Assembly: GCF_026339955.1 (NCBI RefSeq)
Contig: NZ_JAPEPW010000002.1
Coordinates: 1,550,001-1,614,000 of the forward strand
Source: Streptomyces sp. NBC_01549
GTDB taxonomy: Bacteria; Actinomycetota; Actinomycetes; Streptomycetales; Streptomycetaceae
Reading direction: 5' to 3'
DNA length: 64,000 bases
Numbering within the stretch: position 1 is the stretch's first letter; each line of letters opens with the position of its first letter. The position numbers were made by a program, and so were the translations under genes. Below, in pieces: positions 43,217 to 51,146 of this stretch. The notes under the pieces were generated by a model. That model was not told where the DNA came from and did not search any database. It worked only from the letters and a program-made list of their open reading frames with translations.

Positions 43217-44230
43217 CTAGAGCCAGCTCTTGACGGTCTCGACCAGCCGGGTCGGCTCGGGCCCCACGGGAGTGATGTTGAGCATGTCGACCCCGGCCTC
43301 CCGGAAGGCCTCGACCCGCTCGCGCACATAGCTCTCCGGCCCGCACAGCGAGATCAGCTCGCAGAACTCGGCCGGTACGGCGGCCTCGGCCTCCTTCTTA
43401 CGACCGGAGAGGTACAGCTCCTGGATGAGCCGGGCCTCCTTCTCGTAGCCGTAGGCCACCGCGAGGTCGTTGTAGAAGTTCTTGCCGGGGGCGCCCATGC
43501 CGCCTACGTAGAGGGCGATTTTGGGTCGCGCGAGTTCCCGTACGGCCGCCGCGTCCTCGCCGATGGCGAGCAGGCCGCCGGCGACGGTCCGCAGCGGGCC
43601 GAGCGCCGGGTCCCGCAGTGCGGCGCCCTCCGCGAGGGGGCCGCCCCACACCTGGTGGGCCTTCTCCGGGATGAAGAGGGTGGGCAGCCAGCCGTCGGCG
43701 ACTTCGGCGGTCATCCGGACGTTGGCGGGGCCCAGGGACGCCACGTAAAGCGGGATGTCGGGGCGCACCGGCTTGGTGAGGAGCTTCAGGGGCTTGCCCG
43801 GGCCGCCGGGGCGGGGCATGTCGGTGATGCCGTGGTGGTCGATGACCTCGCGGCGCAGGATGCGGCGGGTCAGTTCGATGGCCTCGCGGGTGCGGCCCAG
43901 CGGCTTGTCGTACGCCTTCCCGTGCCAGCCCTCGACGACCTGCGGGCCCGAGGCACCGAGCCCCAGCATGGCGCGGCCGCCCGAGAGCGCGTCGAGTCCG
44001 GCGGCGGTCTGCGCGAGGAGCGCCGGGGTGCGCGAGTAGACGTTGAGGATCCCGGAGCCGATCTTCATGCGCTCGGTGCGGGCGGCCAGATAGCCCATGA
44101 TCGTGGGCGCGTCGAAGCCGTAGGCCTCCGCGACCCAGACGGCGTCCAGACCCGCGGACTCCAGGGCGGCGACCTCGTCGGCGGCCTGCCGGGGGTCGCC
44201 GGCGTAGTCGAGCGGGAGGGAGAGCTCCAT
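43217..44230 (-). CDS. LLM-class F420-dependent oxidoreductase
   Basis: A 337-residue luciferase-like TIM-barrel protein. Features are MELSLPLDYAGDP at the start, VWVAEAYGFDAPTIMGYLA, IGSGILNVYSRTPALLAQTA and GRAMLGLGASGPQVVEGWHG, all typical of F420-dependent LLM enzymes of actinomycetes. Its ATG shares a base with the stop of the CoA-transferase gene, so it is coupled to it. Within this operon it may oxidise or reduce an acyl-CoA intermediate; the substrate is unknown. Confidence 0.9.
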   Translation of the reverse strand: MELSLPLDYAGDPRQAADEVAALESAGLDAVWVAEAYGFDAPTIMGYLAARTERMKIGSGILNVYSRTPALLAQTAAGLDALSGGRAMLGLGASGPQVVEGWHGKAYDKPLGRTREAIELTRRILRREVIDHHGITDMPRPGGPGKPLKLLTKPVRPDIPLYVASLGPANVRMTAEVADGWLPTLFIPEKAHQVWGGPLAEGAALRDPALGPLRTVAGGLLAIGEDAAAVRELARPKIALYVGGMGAPGKNFYNDLAVAYGYEKEARLIQELYLSGRKKEAEAAVPAEFCELISLCGPESYVRERVEAFREAGVDMLNITPVGPEPTRLVETVKSWL

Positions 44231-45396
44231 CAGTCGCCGTCCTTCATCGAGTCGTCCTTCATGAGGCCGTGCCCCGTCAGCCGTGGTACGTCCCAGTCGC
44301 GGGCCACGTCCGCGGTGTCGGCGCCGGGCAGGGCGGGGCCGGTGCGGACGGAGGTGCGGGTCAGGGAGAAGCGGGGTGCGGGGGCGGGCTGGGTGATGCC
44401 GCCGTGGTCGGTGAAGGTGCCGCGGGCGGCGAGGTGGGGATGGGCCGGGGCCTCCCGCAGCGACAGGACGGGGGCCACGCAGGCGTCGGAACCCTCGAAG
44501 ACCGCGCTCCACTCGTCCCTGGTGCGGGTCTTGAAGCGGGCCGCGACCGCCTCGCGCAGCTCGCCCCAGCGGGCCAGGTCCTTGCGGGCGTCGGCGTACT
44601 CCTCGATGCCGAGCAGTTCCACGAACTCGGCGTAGAACTGCTGCTCCAGGGCGCCCACCGCCATGTACTTCCCGTCGGCCGTCTCGTACGTGCCGTAGTA
44701 CGGGCAGCCGCCGTCCAGGAGGTTGGCGCCGCGCCGGTCCTGCCAGCCGCCCGCGGCGAGCATGCCGTGGATCATCGAGGCCAGGTGCGCGGCGCCGTCG
44801 ACGATCGCCGTGTCCACGACCTGCCCGACGCCGGTGGCGCGCGCGTGGTGGAGCGCGGCGAGGACGCCGACGACGAGGTAGAGCGAGCCGCCCGCGTAGT
44901 CGCCGACGAGGTTCGCGGGGACCGTGGGCGGCTCGTCCGGCCTGCCGATCATGCCGAGGGTGCCGGTGAGGGCGATGTACGCGATGTCGTGCCCGGCACG
45001 CGGCGCGAGCGGGCCCTGCTGGCCCCAGCCGGTCATCCGGCCGTAGACGAGTCGGGGGTTGCGGGCGTGGCAGGTCTCGGGGCCGACGCCGAGACGCTCG
45101 GCGACGCCGGGGCGGTACCCCTCGACGAGGATGTCCGCGCGTTCGACCAGGTCGAGGACGCGCGCGGGACCGTCCTCGACCTTCAGGTCGATCACGACCG
45201 ACCGCTTGTTGCGGTTGGTGATGTCGTACTCCGGGTTGACGGCGAGCCCCGTGCCGCCGGGCCGGTCCACGCGGACCACGTCCGCGCCGAGGTCGGCGAG
45301 GAGCATGGCGGCGAACGGGCCGGGGCCGATGCCCGCCAGCTCCACCACCCGCACTCCGGCCAGCGGGCCGTGCGCCGGCGTCCCTGCCACTGCCAT
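44230..45396 (-). CDS. CaiB/BaiF family protein, alpha-methylacyl-CoA racemase-like
   Basis: A 388-residue type III CoA-transferase/racemase. VRVVELAGIGPGPFAAMLLADLGADVVRVDRP is its first part (given in pieces: VVELAGIGPGPFA, LADLGADVVRVDRP). GHDIAYIALTGTL and NLVGDYAGGSLY contain the His and Asp used by alpha-methylacyl-CoA racemase. It would epimerise 2-methyl branched acyl-CoA so that beta-oxidation can proceed. The ATG at 45396 follows GGGGG; it is the first gene of the operon, 35 nt after the predicted start point. Confidence 0.9.
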   Translation of the reverse strand: MAVAGTPAHGPLAGVRVVELAGIGPGPFAAMLLADLGADVVRVDRPGGTGLAVNPEYDITNRNKRSVVIDLKVEDGPARVLDLVERADILVEGYRPGVAERLGVGPETCHARNPRLVYGRMTGWGQQGPLAPRAGHDIAYIALTGTLGMIGRPDEPPTVPANLVGDYAGGSLYLVVGVLAALHHARATGVGQVVDTAIVDGAAHLASMIHGMLAAGGWQDRRGANLLDGGCPYYGTYETADGKYMAVGALEQQFYAEFVELLGIEEYADARKDLARWGELREAVAARFKTRTRDEWSAVFEGSDACVAPVLSLREAPAHPHLAARGTFTDHGGITQPAPAPRFSLTRTSVRTGPALPGADTADVARDWDVPRLTGHGLMKDDSMKDGD

Positions 45397-45418
45397 CGAA
45401 CCCCCAGCACTGTGACAC

Positions 45419-45466
45419 CACTGATGTGACATCAGTGATGTTAAGAACGTGTACCACGCCGGGCAA
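45419..45466 (-). promoter_or_regulatory. Operon promoter with overlapping palindromic operator
   Basis: On the minus strand TTGCCC (45466-45461), a 17-bp spacer and TAACAT (45443-45438) form a good promoter. Immediately downstream, over the start point, is a perfect dyad CACTGATG-TGA-CATCAGTG (45419-45437). A repressor bound there would block the whole fatty-acid operon. Its regulator is not encoded in the adjacent genes. Confidence 0.75.
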
Positions 45467-45479
45467 GCCCCCAGCGAGC

Positions 45480-45487
45480 AAGCGCTT
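45480..45487. promoter_or_regulatory. AAGCGCTT palindrome upstream of the operon promoter
   Basis: AGCAAGCGCTTAGTT, with the 8-bp core AAGCGCTT, lies ~14 bp beyond the -35 of the operon. TetR-type regulators of acyl-CoA metabolism in actinobacteria often use such cores, as far as I recall. It could act on this operon or on transcription in the plus direction. Confidence 0.45.
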
Positions 45488-45761
45488 AGTTAAATCCCGG
45501 GTGGCGTATCGTGATGAAAAGTGACGAAACAGGGCATGTCAGCGGGTATGCCGCCGCGTGGCCGACGTGCCTCGCCCGGCCGGGGCTATCGCCTTCGGGC
45601 CGAGGGTGAGGTCACACGCCTTCTCCCGCTTTTTCAGGGCATTCCCCGGCACGGTCATGGCCACCTCCGACCTCTACGTCGACCTCAATCGTTCGGCTGC
45701 TCGTACCTCACGCTAGCCTCAGCCACCGACAACGGCGCTTCGCGCCCGACAGAGGGGTGTC
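45488..45761 (+). other. Intergenic region before the enoyl-reductase-like gene
   Basis: A GTG at 45521 opens MTKQGMSAGMPPRGRRASPG..., which briefly looks like a TetR N-terminus, but no helix-turn-helix follows and the frame continues out of phase through the next gene. A TAGCCT hexamer near 45713-45718 may be the -10 for the downstream gene. Nothing else recognised. Confidence 0.4.
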
Positions 45762-46934
45762 ATGAGCAGGCTGAACGAGACGGCTCGCACGTACGACATC
45801 GTGCTCTTCGGAGCCACCGGGTTCGTCGGGGCCCTCACCGCGGAGTACCTCGCCGCGCACGCGCCCGAAGGGCTGCGCTGGGCGATCGCGGGCCGCGGCG
45901 AGGAGAAGCTGGAGCGGCTGCGGGAGCGGTTGTCCGGTGCCCCCGACGTGCTGCGGGCGGATGTCGCCGATCCGGCGTCACTGCGCGAACTCGCCCGCAG
46001 CGCGCGCGTGGTGGCCAGTACGGTCGGGCCGTACGTCCTGCACGGCGAGGAACTGGTCGCCGCCTGCGCCGACGCGGGCACCGACTATCTGGACCTCACC
46101 GGCGAGCCCGAATTCGTGGACCTGATGTACGTCCGGCACGACGCACGCGCGCGGGAGACCGGGGCGCGCCTTGTGCACGCCTGCGGTTTCGACTCGATAC
46201 CGCACGACCTGGGCGCCTACTTCACGGTGCGGCAGCTGCCCGAGGGTGTGCCGCTGCGGGTCGACGGTTTCGTCCGCACCCGGGCGATGTTCTCGGGCGG
46301 CACCTTCACCTCCGCGCTCACCCAGTTCGCACGCGGGCGGCAGATCCTGGCCGCGGCGCGGGATCGCGGGCGGCACGAACCGCGGCTGGTGGGGCGGCGG
46401 GCGTACGCGCCGCTGAGCGCGCCGCGGTTCGCCAAGGAGGTCGGGGCGTGGGCGCTGCCGCTGCCCACGATCGACGCCCAGGTCGTGCAGCGCTCGGCGC
46501 GGGCGCTGGAGCGCTACGGGCCCGACTTCCGCTACCGCCACTACGCGGCCGTCGAACGGCTGCCGGTCGCGCTGGGCGGGGTCACCGCCGTCGGCGCGGT
46601 GTTCGCGGCGGCCCAGGTGCCGCCCGCGCGACGCTGGCTGTCCGACCGGATCAAGCCGGGCGAGGGCCCCAGTGCCTCCCTGCGGGCGAAGAGCTGGTTC
46701 TCGGTGCGGTTCGTGGGCGAGGGCGGCGGGCGGCGCGTGTACACCGAGGTCGCGGGCGGCGACCCCGGCTACGGCGAGACCGCCAAGATGTTCGCGGAGT
46801 CCGCGCTGTCCCTCGCCTTCGACGACCTGCCCAAGACGGCGGGACAGGTCACGACGGCGGTGGCGATGGGCGACGCGCTCATCGACCGGCTGCGCGGGGC
46901 GGGGATCACCTTCCGGGTGGCCGCGACCCGGTAG
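45762..46934 (+). CDS. Saccharopine dehydrogenase-like / trans-acting enoyl reductase family protein
   Basis: A 390-residue NAD(P)-binding protein. It begins with YDIVLFGATGFVGALTAEYLA, followed by RWAIAGRGEEKLERL and STVGPYVLHGEELVAACA. HACGFDSIPHDLGAYF matches the mycobacterial Rv2449c/Rv2953 trans-acting enoyl reductase group. In mycobacteria some members act with polyketide synthases; in Streptomyces the role is unknown. It begins with an ATG preceded by GAGGGG. Divergent from the fatty-acid operon. Confidence 0.87.
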   Translation: MSRLNETARTYDIVLFGATGFVGALTAEYLAAHAPEGLRWAIAGRGEEKLERLRERLSGAPDVLRADVADPASLRELARSARVVASTVGPYVLHGEELVAACADAGTDYLDLTGEPEFVDLMYVRHDARARETGARLVHACGFDSIPHDLGAYFTVRQLPEGVPLRVDGFVRTRAMFSGGTFTSALTQFARGRQILAAARDRGRHEPRLVGRRAYAPLSAPRFAKEVGAWALPLPTIDAQVVQRSARALERYGPDFRYRHYAAVERLPVALGGVTAVGAVFAAAQVPPARRWLSDRIKPGEGPSASLRAKSWFSVRFVGEGGGRRVYTEVAGGDPGYGETAKMFAESALSLAFDDLPKTAGQVTTAVAMGDALIDRLRGAGITFRVAATR

Positions 46935-46951
46935 AACCGTCCGGAAGGTCC

Positions 46952-47098
46952 CTAGAGGGGCCAGCCCAGCACCGTATAGATCATCCCGCCGATCCAGCCG
47001 ACCCCGGCGAGGACGGAGAGGACCAGCGCGGCCATCACGGTGCGCTCGACGGGCTGGGTGGTGCCGGCGGCGGGCTTCGGGGAGCGGTGCGTCGTCAT
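46952..47098 (-). CDS. Small single-pass membrane protein (48 aa)
   Basis: A 48-codon frame: a polar N-terminus MTTHRSPKPAAGTTQPVER, then one hydrophobic helix (VMAALVLSVLAGVGWIGGM) and a short YTVLGWPL end. The composition is convincing for a real small membrane protein. AGGC lies ~12 nt upstream of the ATG. It converges on the enoyl-reductase-like gene. No family name recognised. Confidence 0.55.
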   Translation of the reverse strand: MTTHRSPKPAAGTTQPVERTVMAALVLSVLAGVGWIGGMIYTVLGWPL

Positions 47099-47173
47099 GC
47101 GGAACAGCCTGCCGATCATGACGGCGCCCCCGCATCCGTACAGGTACTCAGAACAACTACTCAGGGCACGTAC

Positions 47174-47908
47174 TCAGTCAACGGGTGGGGCTTCCGAGGG
47201 AGTTGTCTCCTTCAGGGCCCGCCGGCACAGGGAGTCCGCGCTTCGGGTGGTCTCCGGGAGGCGGTACTTCGGGGCGAGCCCGAGGGTGTGCGCACAGGCG
47301 TTGTCGAGGCTCATGCGGTGGCCGACCGAGACGAAGACCGGCTTGACGCCGTCCTGGGTGCGCAGTGCGCGGCCGACCTCCTCCGGGCCCGTCGGTTCGC
47401 CCGCGAGCAGCGGGGAGGCGCTGCCGCGCCGCGCGCCGGGTTCCTCGTAGGAGAAGGTGAACGGGTTCTTGGCCACCCCGATCGTGGGGAACCCGGTGAG
47501 TACGCCGAGGTGGCTTGCGAGGCCGAAACGGCGGGGGTGGGCGCGCCCGTAGCCGTCGCAGACCACGAGACCCGGCGCGCACGGCAGCGCGTCGAGCACG
47601 GCCAGCACGGCCGGGATCTCGCGGAAGGCGAGCAGCCCGGGAACGTAGGGGAAGGAGACCTGTCCGACGGCGGTCGCCTCGGCGACGACGACGAGGGTCG
47701 CCACGTCGAGCACGACGGCCGCGGCCACGACGACGTCCCGCTCGTCGTCGTACGCCACGTCGACGCCCGTCACCCTGCCGGTGCCCGGCGGCGGCCCTGG
47801 CTCGTCGAGGACCACGCGCCCCCGCAGCTCGTCCTGCACGGCGCGGGCCTGCTCCTCGGTCACGGGCCAACCCGCAGGAATCGGTACCGTGTTCGACGTG
47901 GTGTTCAT
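47174..47908 (-). CDS. nfi: Endonuclease V (deoxyinosine 3'-endonuclease)
   Basis: A 244-residue endonuclease V, which cuts DNA one base 3' to deoxyinosine. GVDVAYDDE carries the first catalytic Asp, SFPYVPGLLAFRE is the family core, CDGYGRAHPRRFGLASHLG the second metal-binding region, and PTIGVAKNPF a conserved Lys. TAGTCT (complement of 47919-47924) lies 10 nt before the ATG, so the mRNA leader is at most a few bases. Confidence 0.93.
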   Translation of the reverse strand: MNTTSNTVPIPAGWPVTEEQARAVQDELRGRVVLDEPGPPPGTGRVTGVDVAYDDERDVVVAAAVVLDVATLVVVAEATAVGQVSFPYVPGLLAFREIPAVLAVLDALPCAPGLVVCDGYGRAHPRRFGLASHLGVLTGFPTIGVAKNPFTFSYEEPGARRGSASPLLAGEPTGPEEVGRALRTQDGVKPVFVSVGHRMSLDNACAHTLGLAPKYRLPETTRSADSLCRRALKETTPSEAPPVD

Positions 47909-47956
47909 GGTGCTGACGAGACTAGACCCCCGGCACCCGAGGAGATCCCCGGCCGG

Positions 47957-48283
47957 TCACTTGCCGCCCAGCGCGCGCCTCAGCTCCTCCTTGTTCATGT
48001 CCGAACGGCCGTGGATGTCGCGGCGCTTGGCCTCCTCGTACAGCTGGTCGTAGGTGGGTCCCTGGGCGCCCTGGTGGGAGCGCAGGCCGCCGCGCCTGCC
48101 GGAGGAGATGTCCTGGGTGGACGTGCGGCTCGCGGTCTTCGACTCGCCGGACCGGGCGCGCTCCTTGTTGACGGTGCGCGCGGCGATCTCCTCGGCGCGA
48201 TCCCTGCTCTCTCCCCGGTCGAGTGCGCTCTCCTTGATGTGCTCGTACTGGCGTTCGCGCTTGGGGCTGGAGCCACGAGGCAT
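47957..48283 (-). CDS. Small basic protein with Rho-N/SAP-like C-terminus ('plasmid stabilization' type)
   Basis: A 108-residue hydrophilic protein. The N-terminal part is highly charged (SPKRERQYEHIKESALDRGES, in pieces; AARTVNKERAR). The last ~35 residues (TYDQLYEEAKRRDIHGRSD, then KEELRRAL) have the helix-turn-helix look of Rho N-terminal/SAP nucleic-acid-binding motifs. Such proteins are often labelled plasmid stabilization protein without proof. The ATG at 48283 has GGAAG upstream. Confidence 0.7.
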   Translation of the reverse strand: MPRGSSPKRERQYEHIKESALDRGESRDRAEEIAARTVNKERARSGESKTASRTSTQDISSGRRGGLRSHQGAQGPTYDQLYEEAKRRDIHGRSDMNKEELRRALGGK

Positions 48284-48386
48284 GACGGCTCACTTCCTTC
48301 CGTGTCGCGGATCGCTTCCGTGTCGCCGATCTCTTCATTGCGTCTCGGCGACACGGGTACCCCACTCGTCGCGGGGCACGCGGCGA

Positions 48387-49475
48387 TCACCGCTCCAGAC
48401 GTGCCACCCGGCCCTTCTCCCCGGACGCCCAGCAGCCCAGGTCGGGGGTGCAGTCCACGGTGTCGTACGAGCCGGTGTCCAGGGCGTGCCAGGTGCGGCC
48501 GCCGTCGGTCGTGAGATCGGTGCCGGTCGGGCCGACCGCGAGCGCGGAGGTGCGGCTGTGCGGGAGCCAGGCGACACCGGAGCGGTAGGCGGGCGGCGGC
48601 TGGACGGCCGGCGTCCAGGTGCGCCCGCCGTCGGGGGTGAGGGCGGCCGCCTGGGGCGATGCCTGGTCGGCGCGGTAGTCGCCGCCGACCGCGAGGCCGT
48701 GGGCGCGGTCCCGGAAGGCGAGGGCGAAGACGCCACGCGCCGGGTCGCCCGCCGGGATCGGCGTCTCGGCCGCCTTCCAGGTCAGTCCCCGGTCGGTGGA
48801 GTGCAGCACACGTGCGTGTGCGCCCCCGCCGGTGGCCAGCCAGGCATCGTGCGATCCCGCGCTGACGAGGCACTGTCCACTGGCGGCGAAGCCCGCCTCG
48901 CCGTCCTGTGCGGCGGGCATGCCGTCGTTGGGCAGCACCTTCCAGGACCGTCCGCCGTCGCTGGTGGACAGGATGCGGAACCTGCCGTCCACGGGGTCGC
49001 TCAGCGCAAGGCCGTGGCGCCGGTCGAAGAAGGTCAGACAGTCGTAGAAGGCCTTCGCGTCGGTGTTGCGGAAGGACTCGGTCCAGGTCGCGCCGCCGTC
49101 GTCGGTCCTGAAGACCCGGGAGGCCTCGCCCTCACCGATGGCGAGGACCACCGCGCGCCGCGCGTCGAACGCCTCGATGTCGCGGAACTCCAGGTCGGCG
49201 GCGCCGGGCGGCGACACGTTCCGCCACTTCGCGCCGCCGTCGGTGGTCCGCAGGACAGTGCCCTGGGAACCCGCCACCCAGGCGGTGTCCCGGCTGACGG
49301 CCGACAGTCCGCGGAAGCGAACGTCGCTGCTGCTGTCCTTGAGCGCCCAGTGGGCCGCCTTCCCCGCCTCGTGTGCCTGCGCGGGCGCCGCCGTCAGCGC
49401 GGCGGCGAACGCCGCCGCGCACAGTCCCACGGTGACCGCCCGACTCGTACGTCTCGACTTCCCCAAGCCCCTCAT
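48387..49475 (-). CDS. Secreted BNR/YCF48-like beta-propeller protein
   Basis: A 362-residue exported protein with a twin-arginine-like start (GKSRRTSRAVTVG), a hydrophobic core and cleavage near APAQA. The mature part is a beta-propeller built of repeated TTDGGxxW / STDGGRSW sialidase-type Asp-box motifs (at least six, e.g. RTTDGGAKW, RTDDGGATW, STSDGGRSW, HSTDRGLTW, LTPDGGRTW). It resembles photosystem II assembly factor Ycf48/oxidoreductase-like propellers; its role in a non-photosynthetic bacterium is unknown. TAGCTT 8 nt before the ATG suggests a leaderless mRNA. The longer frame to 49604 was not used. Confidence 0.82.
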   Translation of the reverse strand: MRGLGKSRRTSRAVTVGLCAAAFAAALTAAPAQAHEAGKAAHWALKDSSSDVRFRGLSAVSRDTAWVAGSQGTVLRTTDGGAKWRNVSPPGAADLEFRDIEAFDARRAVVLAIGEGEASRVFRTDDGGATWTESFRNTDAKAFYDCLTFFDRRHGLALSDPVDGRFRILSTSDGGRSWKVLPNDGMPAAQDGEAGFAASGQCLVSAGSHDAWLATGGGAHARVLHSTDRGLTWKAAETPIPAGDPARGVFALAFRDRAHGLAVGGDYRADQASPQAAALTPDGGRTWTPAVQPPPAYRSGVAWLPHSRTSALAVGPTGTDLTTDGGRTWHALDTGSYDTVDCTPDLGCWASGEKGRVARLER

Positions 49476-49598
49476 GGCGGGCGAAGCTAGCCCACTCCCT
49501 TGGCGCCGTCCAGATGGCCTTCGGCGGGAACCCGGGGGCCGCGGTTGGTGTCCTCTCCGGTATCGCGGGCATGTCGGAACGAGAAACGGATCACTACG

Positions 49599-49635
49599 TG
49601 TCACCGAGGTGAATGAACTCGGTGACAGAGGTCAC
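49599..49635. promoter_or_regulatory. Overlapping palindromes between the YCF48-like gene and ssgD
   Basis: A perfect 10-bp inverted repeat (TGTCACCGAG at 49599-49608, CTCGGTGACA at 49618-49627) is overlapped by a second dyad GTGAC-AGAG-GTCAC (49622-49635). They lie ~100 bp upstream of the ssgD start and ~125 bp from the divergent gene. A transcription-factor site is more likely than a terminator, because both flanking genes diverge. Confidence 0.55.
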
Positions 49636-49733
49636 TGGGTTTCAGGTGCACTGAATGGCTCATTCCGTCGTCTCCTACATTGCCTGGCCTCATCCGCCCG
49701 GAGTTCGTCCAGCCGTCACAAGGGAGCAAGGCG

Positions 49734-50150
49734 TTGTCCACCGTCATCGAGCAGCCCGTAGAGGCCCGTCTCGTCGCCGCCGCCCCGCGGATGCCGAGCA
49801 TTCCCGCCACACTCCACTACGACCGGAGCGACCCCTTCGCCGTCCGTATGACCTTCCCCGCCCCGGCCACGCTGGAAGGCGTGGAGGTCTGCTGGACGTT
49901 CGCACGCGAGCTGCTCACGTCCGGCATGGAGGACTCGGTGGGGTACGGCGACGTACGGGTGCGGCCGTACGGCTACGACCGCACCGTTCTGGAGTTCCAC
50001 GCCCCCGAGGGCACCGCCGTGGTGCATGTGCGCTCGGGCGAGATGCGGACGTTCCTGCAGCGCACGACCGAGCTGGTGCCCGTCGGGCTCGAGCATCTCC
50101 AGGTCGACCTGGACCACGACCTGGCGGAGCTGATGCGGGGCACCTGCTGA
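49734..50150 (+). CDS. ssgD: SsgD, SsgA-like sporulation/cell-division protein
   Basis: A 138-residue SsgA-like protein (SALP), a family restricted to morphologically complex actinomycetes. It shows LHYDRSDPFAVRMTF, CWTFARELL, GDVRVRPYG and FLQRTTELVPVG, the conserved SALP blocks. N-terminal STVIEQPVEARLV matches S. coelicolor SsgD as I recall it. SALPs help direct FtsZ, wall synthesis and spore maturation; SsgD has been linked to lateral wall integrity. The TTG at 49734 follows AAGGGAG at 7-nt spacing. Confidence 0.9.
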   Translation: MSTVIEQPVEARLVAAAPRMPSIPATLHYDRSDPFAVRMTFPAPATLEGVEVCWTFARELLTSGMEDSVGYGDVRVRPYGYDRTVLEFHAPEGTAVVHVRSGEMRTFLQRTTELVPVGLEHLQVDLDHDLAELMRGTC

Positions 50151-50165
50151 GCGGCGCCCCCGTCC

Positions 50166-51023
50166 TCAGCGACCGCCGCCCAGCACGGTGTTGAGCTCGG
50201 CGTAGTCGAGTCCACCGGTCAGCGAGTCGTAGGTCCCCGCGCTCAGCAGCTCCCGCGCGGCACGGCGGACCACGGCGTGCGCGGCCTGCGCGATGCTCGA
50301 GCCCGCGCTGATCCGGGCGACCCCGAGCGCGGCCAGCTCGGCGACGGACGGCGCACCAGGGCCGACCAGCACGTTGAGCGGGCCCTCGACACCCGCCACG
50401 AGCGACTTCACCGTCTCCGGGTCGACGGCCCCGGGGACGAAGATCCCGTCGGCTCCGGCGGCGAGGAAGGCCGCGGCTCGCTCCAGGGTCTCCTCGACCC
50501 CTCCGGCGCCCCTCAGAACAGTGTCGATGCGGGCGTTGATGAACAGCGGAACGCCCGCCGCATCGGCTGCGGCGCGGGCCGCGGCGATACGTTCCGCCTG
50601 CTCGGCGACCGGGCGCAGCGGGCCACGGCCGCCGCCGACGTCGTCACCCTCGCCGTCGTACAGCGCGTCCTCGAGGTTCACGCCCACGGCGCCGGCCGCG
50701 AGCGCCGCGCGGATCGTGTCCCCGACGCCCGTGGCGTCCTTCGCGTAGCCGCTCTCGATGTCCGCGCTCACCGGGACCCGGACCGCGGCGGCGATGCGTG
50801 CGACCGCGCCGAGGGCCCGGTCCCGATCCAGCCGGTCCCCGTCGGCCGTTCCCAGGTCCCAGGCGAGCCCCGCGCTGGTCGTCGCGACGGCGGCCGCTCC
50901 TGCCTCCTCGACCAGGAGCGCGCTCGCCGTGTCCCAGGCGTTCGGGACGATCAGGGGGCGGCCGGGGGTGTGCAGGGCGCGGAAGGCGAGGGCGGCTTCG
51001 TGGGTGGGGTTCTGGTTCGTCAT
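50166..51023 (-). CDS. Isocitrate lyase/PEP mutase family protein
   Basis: A 285-residue TIM-barrel protein of the phosphoenolpyruvate mutase/isocitrate lyase superfamily. LIVPNAWDTASALLVEEAG and ADIESGYAKD carry the substrate and Mg sites, VNLEDALYDGEGD the next acidic group and FINARIDT the later one. The CxS loop of isocitrate lyase and the phosphonate-specific loop are not evident, so it is probably an uncharacterised C-C lyase such as an oxaloacetate decarboxylase-like enzyme. It converges on ssgD with 15 bp between stops. Confidence 0.85.
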   Translation of the reverse strand: MTNQNPTHEAALAFRALHTPGRPLIVPNAWDTASALLVEEAGAAAVATTSAGLAWDLGTADGDRLDRDRALGAVARIAAAVRVPVSADIESGYAKDATGVGDTIRAALAAGAVGVNLEDALYDGEGDDVGGGRGPLRPVAEQAERIAAARAAADAAGVPLFINARIDTVLRGAGGVEETLERAAAFLAAGADGIFVPGAVDPETVKSLVAGVEGPLNVLVGPGAPSVAELAALGVARISAGSSIAQAAHAVVRRAARELLSAGTYDSLTGGLDYAELNTVLGGGR

Positions 51024-51115
51024 GGGGACGATCCCATCACCGGGGGCGGGGTGGAGGCTGGCAGGAATGCGACATGTGCGTGCGGAACCGGGAAGCGTAG
51101 CCGGGGGCGGCCGGC

Positions 51116-51132
51116 GCGCGGTTCCCCGCGCC
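51116..51132. repeat. Intergenic GC palindromic repeat copy
   Basis: GCGCGGTTCCCCGCGCC lies just after the stop of the GPP34 gene. It is the exact reverse complement of 35389-35405 and nearly identical to 27180-27196. Confidence 0.7.
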
Positions 51133-51146
51133 CCTTGCCGGACGCT

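Noticed and set aside
45521-45620. Possible truncated TetR gene
   Set aside because: The MPPRGRR-like start is not followed by a helix-turn-helix and the frame is not maintained.
45521-48514. A 997-codon plus-strand frame
   Set aside because: It crosses the enoyl-reductase-like gene out of phase and then runs antisense to nfi and its neighbours. No family motif appears.
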